In this document: piece by piece, positions 34,590-46,920 of the stretch | How positions within the stretch are numbered: the first letter of the stretch is position 1 | Layout of the letters: every line of letters starts with the position of its first letter | Source of the DNA: Gnetum montanum | Lineage: Eukaryota; Streptophyta; Gnetopsida; Gnetales; Gnetaceae | Length of the DNA: 64,000 nt | Assembly: GCA_015680685.1 (NCBI GenBank) | Contig: MNCI01009594.1 | Span: 617,184-681,183 of the forward strand | Reading direction: 5' to 3' | The notes under the pieces: model-generated | The model's input: the letters and a program-made list of their open reading frames with translations, nothing else | What the model was told of the DNA's origin: nothing | The model's database searches: none | Translations under genes and position numbers: made by a program

Positions 34590-35076
34590 TTAAGCCTCTT
34601 CAACTCCCCTGTTATGTCTTAAATCATTTGGAAGGATCAATCCAAGCCTTGTAGTGGCCCCATAGGTTGCAAGGTTTTTACAAAAGGTTGTGGCATCTAT
34701 TGGAAGACTTGTGGCCTTGTTATGGATTGCATGATAGAAGAAAATGATTGTGATATGGTTGTGGCTTATGAGCCAAACAAAGAAAAAGATGTTTATGATA
34801 GTACTTGAAGCACAAATAGAACAAATGTGGTGTATGATCCCTGTGTTGCTTGGAGTCCCATGGTGAACCCCACATGAGTAGTTAATTGATTTGTGATAGT
34901 AAAAACCACCATTGATGATTGTATATATCAAGACTATTTGTAAATAACATTAATGTACTATAGTTAGTTGCTTGTGGCATTGTTTGAGTGTGATTTTTGC
35001 CTATAACTAGTGTGGAATCTATTGTAGTAGGGTAGGAAAGAGTGGAAGATGGTGGAACTGTGCTCATGGAGAACAT
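34590..35076 (-). pseudogene. Possible N-terminal part of Y1 gag
   Basis: Two overlapping minus frames (34590-34931 and 34882-35076) lie directly upstream of the Y1 capsid domain. I see no motif in them. They are included because position and strand fit the gag leader; they could equally be chance frames. Confidence 0.25.
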
Positions 35077-35730
35077 AAAAGCATTAGCAAAAGGTTCTAT
35101 TAATTTGAAGGATTTTTGTTAGAGAAATCCTTCAAGGATGTTTTCAGGCTTAGATTTTGCCTTAAATTCATCCTTCTCTTCTTGTTGTTCCCCAAAGGTA
35201 GGCTTATCATCTTCCTCTTCCATGGTAATCAATTGGGCTAGATGGCTAGAATAGATGTCATTGAAGGAAAGTGCTTCGTACAAGGAAGGGATGTACTCTT
35301 TTTCACCCGTGTGTATGAGCTCAAATTCCCTTTTGGCCTTGGATTTAATTCATGGAATTTGCATGCCTACCTATTTTGGCATAAATGAAGTTATAACAAT
35401 CTTCATTTATGGCTACAAAATTAGGACTCTTCCCTCTGACCCTCAAAGATCACCTACACTCCATGATGGTAGGGTCTTTGGGATCATACACCCTTATGGC
35501 TTGTTGAAGGGTGAGGGCCATTTGGTGGACTTTTGAAAAAACATGACTATAGTGTTGAGGATTGCTTAAAAATAGGCTATAAATAGTAAAATAGGAGTAA
35601 ATTCCATTGAATGGAATTCAAAAATTGTTTATGGAAATAAAAATCAAGAAATGGTGTACTTCATATAATTAGTAAGTGGGGGATAAGAGGGGTTTACTCC
35701 TTTACCAGAAATGGAATATTGGCAATGTTG
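35077..35730. other. Spacer upstream of Y1 gag
   Basis: Nothing recognised. By position it could be the untranslated leader of Y1. Confidence 0.3.
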
Positions 35731-35734
35731 ATTT

Positions 35735-36600
35735 CAAATCTCACCCAAAGTGGCCTCCAAACTACCTCTATGTTGGGTCTCGCAGGGGGGAAAGAAGGAA
35801 GGTGAGATAGTGAAAATCTCACACCTTATTATTTAATGTTGGATAGGGAGGGGGAAGTTTCAAGATCAAAATGGAAACTTGGCAATTTTCAAAGATGGTT
35901 TTGGTAGGCTGCCAGCTTTAACCACAAAGGACGGAAAAGTAGGCTTGGTTGGTATGAAAACCAACATTAGTTTGGTGGTAAAAAAAGTGGTAGTAAAAAT
36001 TAAATCATTATTAAGGCATCCACATTAACTTTATAAATGCATAGTAGATGTTGTGAAATTTCAACACCCAAATCACCTACAGCTTCCACACTAAGGTTTC
36101 TACTACAAGGGCTAAAGGAAACATTAGATCCCTTGGGTGTTTTGGCCTTACAAACTAGAAAATGGCTTTTAACTTGGAATAAATGCATATCTACTCATTA
36201 AATTGGTTGCAAACCTAACCAATGTTGGCCTTCCAACTACTTCCATGCTAGGTATGGTAGAGGAGGGAAAAGAAGGAGGCATGAGATGATGGGAATCTCA
36301 CACCTCCTACCTTAATGTTGATGGAGGGAAGAATGAAAACCAAAGTGGAACGTTGGTGTTTTTCCACTAAAATTTGTGTTAGCTAGCTACTAATTTTCTC
36401 AACTTGGAAAAGTGGAGGGAAAGCCAACTCACAAAAGAGTTGAACCACCCACTTTAGAAACTAGAGAAAATATTTTTGGCAGTAAAAAAGAAAAAATAGG
36501 GGGAGGAGATATCAACATTGGCTTTGGGATTTACAATTCATAGCACGTGCTGTGAAAAGCTAGAACCCAACCACCTACAACATTTGGAAATGAGGACATT
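35735..36600. repeat. Tandem duplication, unit about 475 bases
   Basis: Two diverged head-to-tail units start near 35750 (TGGCCTCCAAACTACCTCTA) and 36225 (TTGGCCTTCCAACTACTTCC). Both continue with ATGTTGGG/ATGCTAGG, AATCTCACACCT, GGGAGG-rich and 'AACCCAA.CACCTACA' blocks in the same order. Confidence 0.6.
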
Positions 36601-37103
36601 ATAATCTACCCCCTTTAGCTTTCATTCATCCTCCAAAGAGTCCACATTAACTATCTTTTCTTAGCTCCAATGCTCATTCTTATGATCCTATCCTCCAATA
36701 ATTTGATTTCTTCTTTGGGCTTGAAGTTGTTTCTTGCTTATTTTACAAACAAGACATATGTGAGAAGAATATATGGAAATTTTAAATATTATTTTATTAA
36801 TATTGATCTCATTTTCTAAGATAATGACAAGAGGTGAATTAAAGATCTACCAATGACTATTCAGCAATCCTAATAAGGATTACATAAAATGCAACTTGTA
36901 TCTGGTTACCCAAGTGAAGGTAGGAAAAATCATTTATTATCAAATTCCATTACATTAGATATTTTACTTATCAAATTAAAATATAAATTAAACAATATAG
37001 AAAATTATAAGATTATAAAATAAAGAAAAGGTTAAGATACTTTCTAATTGTGATCAATCTTAGGAATTAATGGAAGTAGTTGTAGTTCTGCCAAAAGTGG
37101 TAT

Positions 37104-38864
37104 TGTTGTGATTGAAAACCTCAATTGCTAGAAAAACCAAGGATCCTCAGTGTAGCAGTTCCCCAACCCAAAATCCCTAGGGCTTCCATGATAAAAATGA
37201 AATTTGAGGTACCTTGGCTAGTCCAACAAATCAACTAGGGATTTATGAGATGCAAATCATGGGAATATAAATAGATCCAAAAAATGCATAGAAATTTAAA
37301 TTTAATTTTAAACACAAAAATTAAAAATTTATTGAGAAAGAATAAAGAATAAGTTAGGGAAATGTGTACAAATGATGCCTAGATGAGCAAAAAGGGGGTT
37401 CACTTATGCGAGAGTTCAAATCCCATTGAAGCTGATATGATCTACTTCATGATCTAGGTACTAAGCCACTCCTGATGCTATCGATCCTTCCTTCACTACT
37501 ACAAGCTCAGATCTGGAAGTTGGGTCACTACTTGGGGGTGAGAAAAGTGGAAAATTTGGATGCCAAGTTTTTCCACACTTTGATTTGAAAATCCTAGAAG
37601 TGCATTGTTTACACAAAAAATCCACCAAATCTCAAGTCTATAATGCTTCCTTGTTGGGATTTAAGAGAATGCAAGTATGGGAACTTGCATGAGCTCTTGA
37701 GTGCTTGAAAATTTCCCAAGTGTAAAATTATGTGTATGCAAATTGCTTGATAATGTTGCCCTTGCTCAAAATTTTGGAACTACCAAAGTTCTTATATGCC
37801 AAAAGTTGCTAAACTAAAAATGTTGAACTTATCAAGAATTGCTGATCCCAAAATTGTTAAACTTGTAAATGATGTTTGAGGTTGGTTTTTATAAGATCTT
37901 TGTGCTATAAATGGAACTATAAATTGGTTATTATTTGGCTACAAAAATGGCTACAAAATGACTATGAAATGGCTACAAATTTAATGTAATTTTTTTGCAA
38001 ACTTGCTACCAAATTTAGGTGAGAAGGGTGTTCAAATTTGGGAGGTTACTATGCATAGTAATTACTTCCCACCATGGCCATTCTATTTACTGTAAATAGT
38101 AACTAGGGTACACCTTCCATGTTGGAGATGAATCTTCCATGGTAAGCTCTCCACCATGCTTGTTGAAGTGGTTGGTCAACATTGGAATGCATGAAGTGAT
38201 GAATTTTTGCTTTTGTGGCTTCCATGTTGGAGGATTGAATTTTCTATGATAGGGATGAAGACTCCACATCAGGGAGGGTGGGGTGTGGGGCAGAAGAAAA
38301 TTCCATGTTGAGGGGCAAAATTTTCCAAGTTGGGAGAAAATTTTTCAGGTTTTAGGGAAACTTCCACATNNNNNNNNNNNNNNNNNNNGGGGCGGGGTTT
38401 GTGGGTGGGGATGGGCAGCAGCGACGGGGTGTAGGGGAGAACTTTCACATTGAGAAGGGAAAGTTTCCAAGCTATGCATGTGGTCTTAATGTTGAAGGAG
38501 GAAAGTTTCCAAAACCCCCACCCTTCCACAATGGGGGTAGGTGAGATCTGCTCCCCTACATCTGTTTCTAATGTCGAAAAATGTATACCCTCCATAAAAC
38601 CCATCAGATTGCCATTTTTTCATTCCAAAAGGCATTTTTGACCCCCTAGCACAAATATAGATACTAGGTGACTTTTTTTCACTTGTAAAATGAGGGTTTA
38701 ACCACTTATGAGGCCTTTTTGCAGCCCAAAAGTATAAAGTATGTGAAATTGCCCATTGTGGGTTACAATTTTCACATTTACAATGAAGGTTTGCCTTGGG
38801 TTTCATGGGGTGAAAGCTACATGGTGAAGATTGGTTATAACATGAAAATTTTTGTGGTGTTTCA
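37104..38864 (-). repeat. Solo LTR, family Y-like, about 1.76 kb
   Basis: The segment TGTTGTGATTG...GGTGTTTCA lies inside Z2 at a point that is uninterrupted in Z1 (near 23735, 'CATAAGTTGTATATGATTGG'). Its flanks are GGTAT (37099-37103) and AGTAT (38865-38869), a 4-of-5 target duplication. A second copy lies at 52430-54104. No internal sequence is present, so recombination between two LTRs removed it. An N gap (38370-38388) interrupts the copy. It contains TTCCATG-rich short inverted motifs like those at 57.6-60.4 kb. The strand is a guess. Confidence 0.75.
38370..38388. other. Assembly gap (19 N)
   Basis: Run of N in a G-rich stretch of the solo LTR. Confidence 0.98.
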
Positions 38865-40205
38865 AGTATATGATTAGATGGTCTTGTCTAGGATGGAAAG
38901 GTTTTATCTTAATTCTTTCCAATTTCTTCTTTAGAAATTAATCCTAGTCATGGAACATGGAAGAATCTAACATTGTGCCAAATACAATCTAGGATCTCAA
39001 TGAAGAATGTCCATCTTGATTAATCATTGCAAAGTATTACTGAATTGTGGTTCTAGATGAGTACCATCCATTAACAACATCTTCTCCCAAATTCTAGAAT
39101 CTTATTTATCTATTGAAGATTTGAAGTAGGAAAAATATGCACGTGCCAATGGGATTGTATGTTGAATTCATGGGAACATCTTCTTCAAATCAAGATCATC
39201 TTCTAAGGATTCCTTTACATATTCATATTTTAAGAATTGATAAATGCTACTTCCAATGTTTAAATTAAAGTCTGTATAAAGCATAATTGACACTATATTA
39301 GTATATCTTAGGAATTTCTTATTCTTCAAAATTTCCTCTATTCGCTTAATCAAGTATGCTCCTTAGCATAATCTAACATCTGAACATGTTACTTTGGCAA
39401 GTAAATGTGTGTTACCCATGCATACATATCTTTCTAATAACTAGATTTTTAGTATCAATGCCAAGGTTATGTGGCTTCTTCGGAATCCATACTATTCTTT
39501 CTTTTCCAGGATTTGAAGTTTTTGGATTTTAAAAATCATTTCTTGTAAACTCCATTCAAATATTTGTACTAATTCATAGTTGGATTCTTTATAAAATATC
39601 ACACAACCATCCATGTTGTGATTTCTGCAATAGGCTAATTTGCATGGCTCAAAAGAAGAACTTTCACTAAAACCTTTTTGCTTATAAATACCTTTCTATC
39701 CCATCTTTTCCAAGTTTAGTTGGAATTGGTATAGAAATTACCATGGCAAGATTTCTTTTAGGCATAAGACATCAACATCCAATTCTTATAACTCTGCTAA
39801 GATATGTGGATATCGATATTCATGCCAGTCCAAGTCCCATAGTGGGCATAGTGGATGATGTCTCTCACTAGCTAGGGATCTTGCTAGTATATTATATGTT
39901 GCAACTTTCATTCTCATTCTTGGATTCTCTTTGAGGCTATTCTCTTTAAGGGTATCATACACCTTGTTAGAATAAGATCATGACTCTCCATGTTATTCTA
40001 CCATATAAGTTGATTCCAAGACAAATGGATATACATCTTCTTATCTATTCTATTTCACTAGTTGATTCTTCAACTAATCTTATTGATAATAACTAGCTAC
40101 ATTACTTAGACTCATTAGTGAATTTTCTTTCTACCCCCTTAGAACAATGACTCTAGTGGTGTAACTAATAGCACAATAGGGATTAGTGATCTAAGACTAT
40201 CTATA

Positions 40206-40251
40206 GAGGTTAAGCACTTGACCTCAAGGAGGTTAAGCACTTGACCTCAAG
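40206..40251. repeat. Exact 23-base tandem duplication
   Basis: GAGGTTAAGCACTTGACCTC+AAG occurs twice head to tail without a mismatch. Its identity marks it as recent compared with the surroundings. Confidence 0.9.
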
Positions 40252-40979
40252 GCCTAAAAGGTTAAATTTATAAGTCCCAACAATCAAATTGTTAAGCATG
40301 GTTAGCTAGTCTCTGTTATGACATTTTAAGACAAAATTTATGATATCATAAAATTATTGGGTACCCAAATGATATAGCTGACCTAACCATTGAGTTCAGA
40401 TGCATCAAAAGTGTTGGAAATGACTGTGTATATGTTATAAATGAACCTTGTATGTGCAAGTTATCCTAAAATTAATTCTCTAAGGATTTGGAGGCACCAT
40501 GCTAGGCAAGGAATAAAAAGTAATATTTCAAAGCTTCATGGGATAAATATGACTTCAGTATTGTGTCTTGAAGGTTGAAAAATATAGGAAACTATTCTTT
40601 TTTCTCTAAAATTTTTTTCCAAAAAATAAAATTACAAGATATAATGTAATCATAATCCTATAGATCACACATAACAACACTCACATACTCAGTAGAGCAT
40701 GAGGCTTTACAACCACACACATAGTTGACCCCAATGAAAGCTACAAGCAATTTAGATCTCTTTCTCAAACATAAGAATTAGATCTGAACATAGATATACA
40801 ATTCCTAATACCACACAAAATTAATCATTATTTTGTATATAACTCTCATGCAATCTCCTAGAAACTCTCTCTCTCTCTTAATAAAACATGCAACAATGTC
40901 CAATATTGATCAAGACCAAAGTTAACATGTCAAGGAAAACTTTTCTAAATCAAACTAAAAGCTTAATAGTTATTTTCCA

Positions 40980-41300
40980 TCTCAAATAAAATATTTTAGA
41001 AATTTTCCATCATGAATAAGATATTTTAGATCCCTAAGAAAATGTCTTTTTGTAATTTGGGACATGTTAGGAAGATGTCTTACAACCTAGAAAGATGTCT
41101 TTGATCCTGGAAAGATGTCTTTTTCGAACATAAGACATCTTCCTTACTAGTAGAAAGTCTTCTAGGTTTAACAACTGTTATGAAAGACATTCTTTTAGGC
41201 TTTAGAATATCTTCTAAGTTTACCCAACTCTTGGGAAAGATGTCTTTTACCTATCAAGGACATATTTCAAGTTGTTAAAATCTCTAATTCTTCACCTATA
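40980..41300. repeat. LTR-like fragment with AAGATGTCTT motif cluster
   Basis: At least seven copies of (A)AGATGTCTT or its complement AAGACATCTT within 300 bases. The same motif clusters occur in the repeats at 44.23-44.48, 46.38-46.64, 50.65-50.91 and 51.60-51.86 kb. It lies next to a minus-strand copia integrase remnant, so it is probably that element's 3' LTR. Confidence 0.5.
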
Positions 41301-41449
41301 GGGATAAGAAGGGCTCAAAAGAGATGTTTGTATATCATTAATGAAATATGTTTTCTCTCAATGAGGTTAAATCATTTATTTGAGGCTAATCTCTAATCAT
41401 AGCCTACAAAACTATATTTCACTAACCTATCATTCACGTTTTTGTGAAA

Positions 41450-42090
41450 ACATTGGACACATTAAACTAACAAATACAACCAAATATTTTGAGATGAAAA
41501 AGGTTGGATGTCTTTCCATACAAAGCCTAATATGGATTAATTACTTTATTAGAGGATGAATACAATCAACTAAGAAGGTAGAAGGATGTATAAATGGCTT
41601 CTCCTTAAAAAAGAGTTAGGAAATTTGGCTTGCCTTAATATGTATTTTACCATGTCTTGCAAAATACCATTTTTCTTGTTAGCCACATCAATGGATTAAG
41701 GAGACTAAACATAAGTAGTTTTCTTCACAATTCCTCTTTCATCAGATAATTCATTAAATGCATCATTTACAAATTCTTGTCCCTTATGACTCTTAATAAC
41801 CCATATTTCATATTTAATTAATTTTCCATAAGGTTCTTAAAATATTTAAATGTGAATCAAGCCTCATCCTTACACTATAAAAAATAACATCATGTATATC
41901 TAAATGAATCATCAACAATGATAATTACACCGAATCCACCAAGTTCATGTGAAAAAACTCTTTCTTCTTAGCCTAAGTATACTAGGTGGAAGTGTACCTA
42001 CAACTGAATGAACTCAAAATATTTGGCCATAAAACCACCTATCCTAGATAAGAAGGATATTCATTCATTAATATGCCCTAGCTTTATATC
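41450..42090 (-). pseudogene. Ty1/copia integrase remnant
   Basis: Minus-strand integrase in broken frames. The pre-integrase block L-W-H-I-K-L-G-H-I-N-E (about 42080) is followed by the catalytic core: V-D-D-S-F-R-Y-T-x-x-Y-F-L-x-C-K-D-E-A, TFKYFKNL, a S-D-K-G-Q-E-F block (in place of S-D-N-G-x-E-F), ANKKNGILQDMVKYIL (in place of E-R-K-N-R-x-L-x-x-M-A-R) and FLGEAIYTSFYLL. This order and these motifs are specific to copia. Stops throughout. Confidence 0.75.
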
Positions 42091-42224
42091 CTAGATAGCT
42101 CTTCCATGTTATGATCTTCATCTGTGGTTATTAGTACTTTTGTTGAGAGCATAAGACTCAAGTGAATTAGATTTTTTGAGATGTAGTAGTGATATTATAG
42201 GGAATATCTTGAATTAATGATATT

Positions 42225-43760
42225 TATGTGATGGATTTTGGATATTATAATGCTATTTTAAACATGTATTGACTATTTTATCCAATGCTAGCTTGGAATA
42301 GATATATGAAAGATATTCATATTGAGATCAATTAGAATAGATCTAGAGAGTTCAAGAGTTTTCCATCGAATGCTAGAAAAGAAGCATAGTTGCTACATTG
42401 GGTCAATCTATCTATCATAGATAGTAGAGCTTGATCAAATTCTAGTGGTATTTGAGTTCCTTCAATTGTTCTAAATGGGTTTTCCTAGTTTACCATCCAA
42501 GCAAGACATGAAGTTTAATACTGAGTTACAACTAGGCACAAAGTTTATTTCTAATGCTTCACATCACATGTATCCAATGGAGTTGGTAGAGTTAAAGATT
42601 TAATTATAGGGTCTAATGAACAAGACCCTAATTCATATTATTCTATTACCATGGGCTATTCTAGTGTTTTTTATGCAAAAGAAAGATAAAAGCCTTCAAC
42701 TATGCATTAATTATAGGTAGCTCAACTAGGTGATGATAAAGAATATATATCCTCTTCCATGCATTAAGGACTTTTTTTATCAACTTTTAAAAGATCATAT
42801 GTTCTCAAAGATTAATCTCAATTCAAGTTATGGTTAAGTTAAATTTAGAAAACATGATTTGTTGAAGATAGCATTTTGTACCTGATATAATTATTATGAA
42901 TTCTTATTACTTTTGTTTAGGTTGATGAATGCTCTAGAAATATTCCCCCATGTGATGAATAGTATGTTATAGTCCTATTTTGATCATTTCATGATAGTAT
43001 TTATTGATGATATCTTAGTCTATTCCCAAAAGAAGTAGAGATATATGAAAAAATTATGACTAGTATTGCAAACTTTGTGGAAATATTAGTTGTATGCACA
43101 TCCATCCAAGTGCTCTTTCTAGCAATCTAAGATAAAGTTTTTAGGTCATGTGGTTTTATGGGTTAGTATTATAGTAAACATAGCCAAGATAGAAGTTTTT
43201 CAAGACTATGCAATTCTATGAACAATGGTGAAGGTTCATATTTCTTTACATCTAGTAGGGCATTAACATAGATTTATTAAGCATGTCTCTCTCATTTCAT
43301 TGACTTTGACTTAATTGTTAAGAAAGAAGATTAATTTTTCATGGAGTTTAGCTAAAGAATCAATTGGTATCAAATCCAATGTTTATATCTCCTAGTTTAG
43401 AATAACCTTATGAGCTATGTATAGATGCTTTTAATAATGGATCTTGATGTGTTTTGATGTAGGATAGATAGATAATTACTTGCACATCTCTCTAGTTATG
43501 ATCACATGAAACATAATATCCCATTCACAACCTAAATTTAGAAGTGGTGGTCTATATGTTAAAGACTTGGGGGCTTTACCTATATGAGCAGTAGGTGATC
43601 ATCTTGAATATGATAAGAGTCTTTAATATGTTATGCTTTATATGCAGTTGAACCTATGATAGAGGATATGGATAGAGCTTCTTACAAATATTTTTATACT
43701 ATTTAGTATAGAACTAGCAAGACTAACCAAATACAAAAGGCTTTGAATAGAGTTTTTAAC
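42225..43760 (+). pseudogene. Ty3/gypsy chromovirus-like protease-RT-RNase H remnant
   Basis: Plus-strand pol with many stops but nearly continuous homology. Protease end: MDFGYYNAILNMY (in place of G-M-D-W-L-x-x-x-x-A-x-I-D). Linker: LPSKQDMKFNTELQLGTKFI and MYPMELVELK. RT: PWAILVFFMQKKDKSLQLCI, YPLPCIKDFFYQL, MFSKINLNSSYG, then the active site VFIDDILVYSQKK (about 42990-43030) and FLGHVV. RNase H: C-x-D-A-F-N-N-G-S-x-C-V-L-M (about 43425) and VVVYMLKTWGLYLY. The motif set (F-I-D-D-I-L-V-Y-S, Y-A-x-x-S-K-C-x-F) fits chromoviruses such as Tekay or CRM groups; the exact clade is not determined. Integrase is missing: the plus strand after 43760 is unrelated. Confidence 0.85.
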
Positions 43761-44091
43761 ATATTGAGTAGTATTAGCATTCAGTCATAAATCCATGATA
43801 ACCTCTAGTAGAAGTAGCAGCAAAACTATTGATTCAAATAGTAGTAAATTTCAGCAAATGGACTAGTCATAGTAGATCAGCAAGGGATGTTATAAAGAGA
43901 TGATCATATATATGTTCCAATAGTATTTCATTAGTATTTTTTAGATAAGACTCACTTGAGTACATATTAGTTACATTCAAGGAATTAGTAGATGTACCAT
44001 AGCCTACAACATACATATTGACAACTTGATATGAACAGAGATGTGGATGACTATGGTCTTCATTGCCTAGTTTTTCAATAAGTGACAATAA
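43761..44091. other. Spacer, nothing recognised
   Basis: Short AT-rich stretch between the chromovirus remnant and the C1 LTR. Confidence 0.4.
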
Positions 44092-44980
44092 TGAGAACAC
44101 CTAGATTAATGTTCCATACCTAAAATAGTTATATGTATTTTTCTTAAGTTTGACATGTTCCTGAAAATTTTAGGGTGTTTTAGAGTCATTGAAAACTTAT
44201 TAGAGATATTTAAGCTTCAAAACAAACATCTTATCATTGGTAGTTCTATCAAGAAAAACATCTACTCTAATAGATAGATGTTTTATCTAGTAAAAAACAT
44301 ATCTAATTCACTAGTAATAAAAATTTTCTATAGTTGTAGATGTCTACTTTTAAAAAATGATATCTCCTCTATAATAACTAGTCTTGGAAAAGACATCATT
44401 CTTAGGATAAAGATATCTTCTGTATGTTTGCTTACATTTAGAGAAGATGTCTTATCTAGATGTGACATTTTTTACAAGGCAAAGTCCAAATGACATAATT
44501 TTCAAATTAGAGGACTAAAGAAACATAAAAGGTCATCTCAAATCATATAAATATGCATTGAAGAGCCTAATTTTGAGCAAGAGTGAAGAGTTAAGAGTTA
44601 AGAAAGAAGAGAGAAATGAAGCCTAGGTTAACAAGAGATCCTAACATAAGGATAGCTAAGTTCAATTAAGGAAGAGCCAAGTGTGAGATCACTTGAAAGA
44701 GGTTAAGGGAATCTCTTATGAGCATCATGTTATCTTGAGCTTTGATCTTCAATTATGAGAAATTCAGAGATTAAGAGGAAAAATGTGTGGCCTCTAATAT
44801 CCTTGAAAGATTTGAGTTGAGCTTAGCTCCTTATTATTAATGTAATTCTCTATTTTAAGAGTGAATTAGTAAAGTAAAAGTTTCTCTAATTCATTGTACT
44901 CTTGTTTTCTAAGGTAATTTTACTTAAAAAGGTTCTGGAATGGGTCCTTTTAGGATTTACTAAGGCAACTCTTTACTATA
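44092..44980 (+). repeat. LTR-like repeat C1, left copy
   Basis: About 890 bases, homologous throughout to 51471-52365: edge TGAGAACA/TGAGGACA, AAATTAATG, motif-rich part with AGACATCT-type repeats, 'TATAAATA'-like region near 44547, GAGTGAAGAGTTA, TCTTGAGCTTTGA, GTGTGGCCTCTAA, and GGAATGGGTCCTTTTAGGATTT near the end. A primer site follows at 44982. The element is plus-strand. Confidence 0.75.
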
Positions 44981-44981
44981 T

Positions 44982-44993
44982 TGGTATCAAAGC
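44982..44993 (+). other. Primer binding site (tRNA-iMet type)
   Basis: TGGTATCAAAGC directly after the C1 LTR; one mismatch to the usual plant TGGTATCAGAGC. It shows that C1 is a copia- or gypsy-type LTR retrotransposon on the plus strand. No gag could be recognised in the 740 bases before the next element. Confidence 0.75.
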
Positions 44994-45731
44994 ATTTTGA
45001 TTGAAAGTTATCCATACTTGAATTATTAATATTCATTAATCTTTGACAAAAATTTTAAACAATTGATATTCTTACACCTACTTAGTATTTTAATTAACTA
45101 AAATTGCTAATATTTCTTTGATATTAGAAGATTAAGTTTCTTTTGTGATCTTTAAGCATCAATTTTGTTGGAATATTTGTTTTTCAACTGAATTATTTTA
45201 AATTTAAACTTTTGTTATAAAGCTTAATTCATTTTCCTTGAATGAAAGGAACATTTTTTGGATAATTATGAATTAGCATCTAGATATCACATTACTACTT
45301 TAATTTTTATCTTTAAACCTATAAAAGGTATGTTAACCAAGTCTATTAGTATGAAATAGCTTAGAAGGAATATTGAGAAATTGAAGATAAACTTGTGAAA
45401 TATTTTGAGAAGAATTAAGATAATATCTTCTAGCCATCAAGGAAAGAAGAAAGATGTAAGCTCTAATAAAGTAGAGATCAATGAGAAAAGGACTTATCAA
45501 GTATTTGTTATTGAGTAAAGAAGTTCTCAATACTTAAAGGTTTAAGAAGAAAAACTTTCAAACATAAAGAAGATGATGATGAAGAAGAGGAAAAAGAAGG
45601 GAAAAAAGGATGCTATGTTTAAAAAAATCTAATCCTCTTTCATTATCTTATTCTTAATTTCTTATAGGTTTGATCCATTATGAGGATGCATCTAACGAAT
45701 TTCAAAGAGATGCTTTCAAGAAGTAAGTATA

Positions 45732-46920
45732 TGTGGATCATTGAACTTAGATGGAGGGGATGAATACGTTTCCAAAATTAAAACTTTGTAAAACAAAAGT
45801 GCATACATGTTGAATTTAATGTGCTTACTCGACTTGGGTAGTCCACACTTAGAGGGTAGATTACTAGCACACCTCCAAACTTTGTTACTCTCAAATGTGA
45901 TTGAAGGATCCACACCCTGTGTAATCTTCAAACCCCACTCTAACATGTTGTGCTACAACACCAACCACTCAACCCTGCAAGGTCCTGTTAGGCTTGGAAT
46001 GTAGTTTTCAAGCTTCCAAAACCTTTACAATCTTAAGAATTGCTCTAGAGTATTGTGCTACAACATCAATCACTCAATCCTATAGGATCTTGACAAGCTC
46101 AAGTTAGATGCCTTCTTGCAAGAACCACATCAATGCATAGGGCAACAAGAGAGAACAATTACAAGGGATAAATGTAGCTTAGTTTTTTGATCCTTGTATG
46201 TTGAGGTACAACATACTTTACAATGAAAAAATGATGATACAATGAATAGAAAAAAATATTACAATGATTACACATAAGCTTGCACATTTCTCAATGCATA
46301 TGATGTCTTCTTATAGCTACCATGTTGCTAAATCCATCTTGGAAGTCATGCAACAGCGAGGAAATGGTCACTAATAGTCATGGAAGACATCTTCCTTGTG
46401 CCTTATACATCTTTCTTATTTTTCCTTCTATACTAGGAAGACATCTTTGTGTAGGAAAGACATCTTTTTTAATATCCATTCTAGAAGATGTCTTTGTTTG
46501 GAGAAAGATGTTTTTCTAAAATTGGCCTATATTCTGTGAAGATGTATTTGCTTGGTGGAAGACATCTTTGCCTAAGGAAAGACATTTGCTATTTCTTGAA
46601 GATGTCTTTGCTTTTGTTCACTCCAGTTCTAACAAGATGTCTATTGTTTGCCAAAGATAACTCTCTTCAACTATCTTTGACCTTTAAATTCATCATTGCT
46701 TGTCCACAGCCTTGATCTTTGACATGTTTTAATAATGATAACTTCGCTTATACAATATTTGGTCCTTATCCTTGTTCTTTGGAATTCTTGCATCTTCATT
46801 TCTTGTTATTTGTGTAGGCTTTCACTCATCTTAGTTTTCGCATGTACGTAGACCTACAAACACAATAACCACACAACCATGCAAACAACCATTGACTTCA
46901 TTTTACTTAACATTTTGACA
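45732..46920 (-). repeat. Left (3') LTR of element D
   Basis: Starts TGTGGATCATTGAACTTAG; ends near CATTTTGACA. The first 540 bases are the reverse complement of 50090-50600 as assembled; the rest (46320-46920) matches 50612-51159 directly. It contains a duplicated foldback TGTTGTGCTACAACA-type motif (45948 and about 46055) and the AAGACATCTT cluster at 46380-46640. Confidence 0.7.

Larger units (their letters stand above)
36585..40600 (-). mobile_element. Second copy of family Z internal region (Z2), split by a solo LTR
   Basis: Homologous to 23250-25050 of Z1: AATAATTTGATTTC, GACAAGA.GTGAATTAAAGATCTACCAA, CCCAAGTGAA, GATGGTCTTGT, the conserved peptide (39510-39690), and the final TTGGAAATGACT...ATGACTTCA.(C)ATTGTGTC block. 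It begins at the LTR-internal junction (36.59 kb) with the purine tract TAAAGGGGGTAGAT read on the minus strand. Two extra segments are absent from Z1: 37104-38864 (solo LTR) and about 39797-40165 (370 bases, origin unknown). Confidence 0.75.

Noticed and set aside
40861-40880. CT-rich microsatellite as regulatory site
   Set aside because: A short CTCTCT run only; no gene nearby and nothing to support a function.
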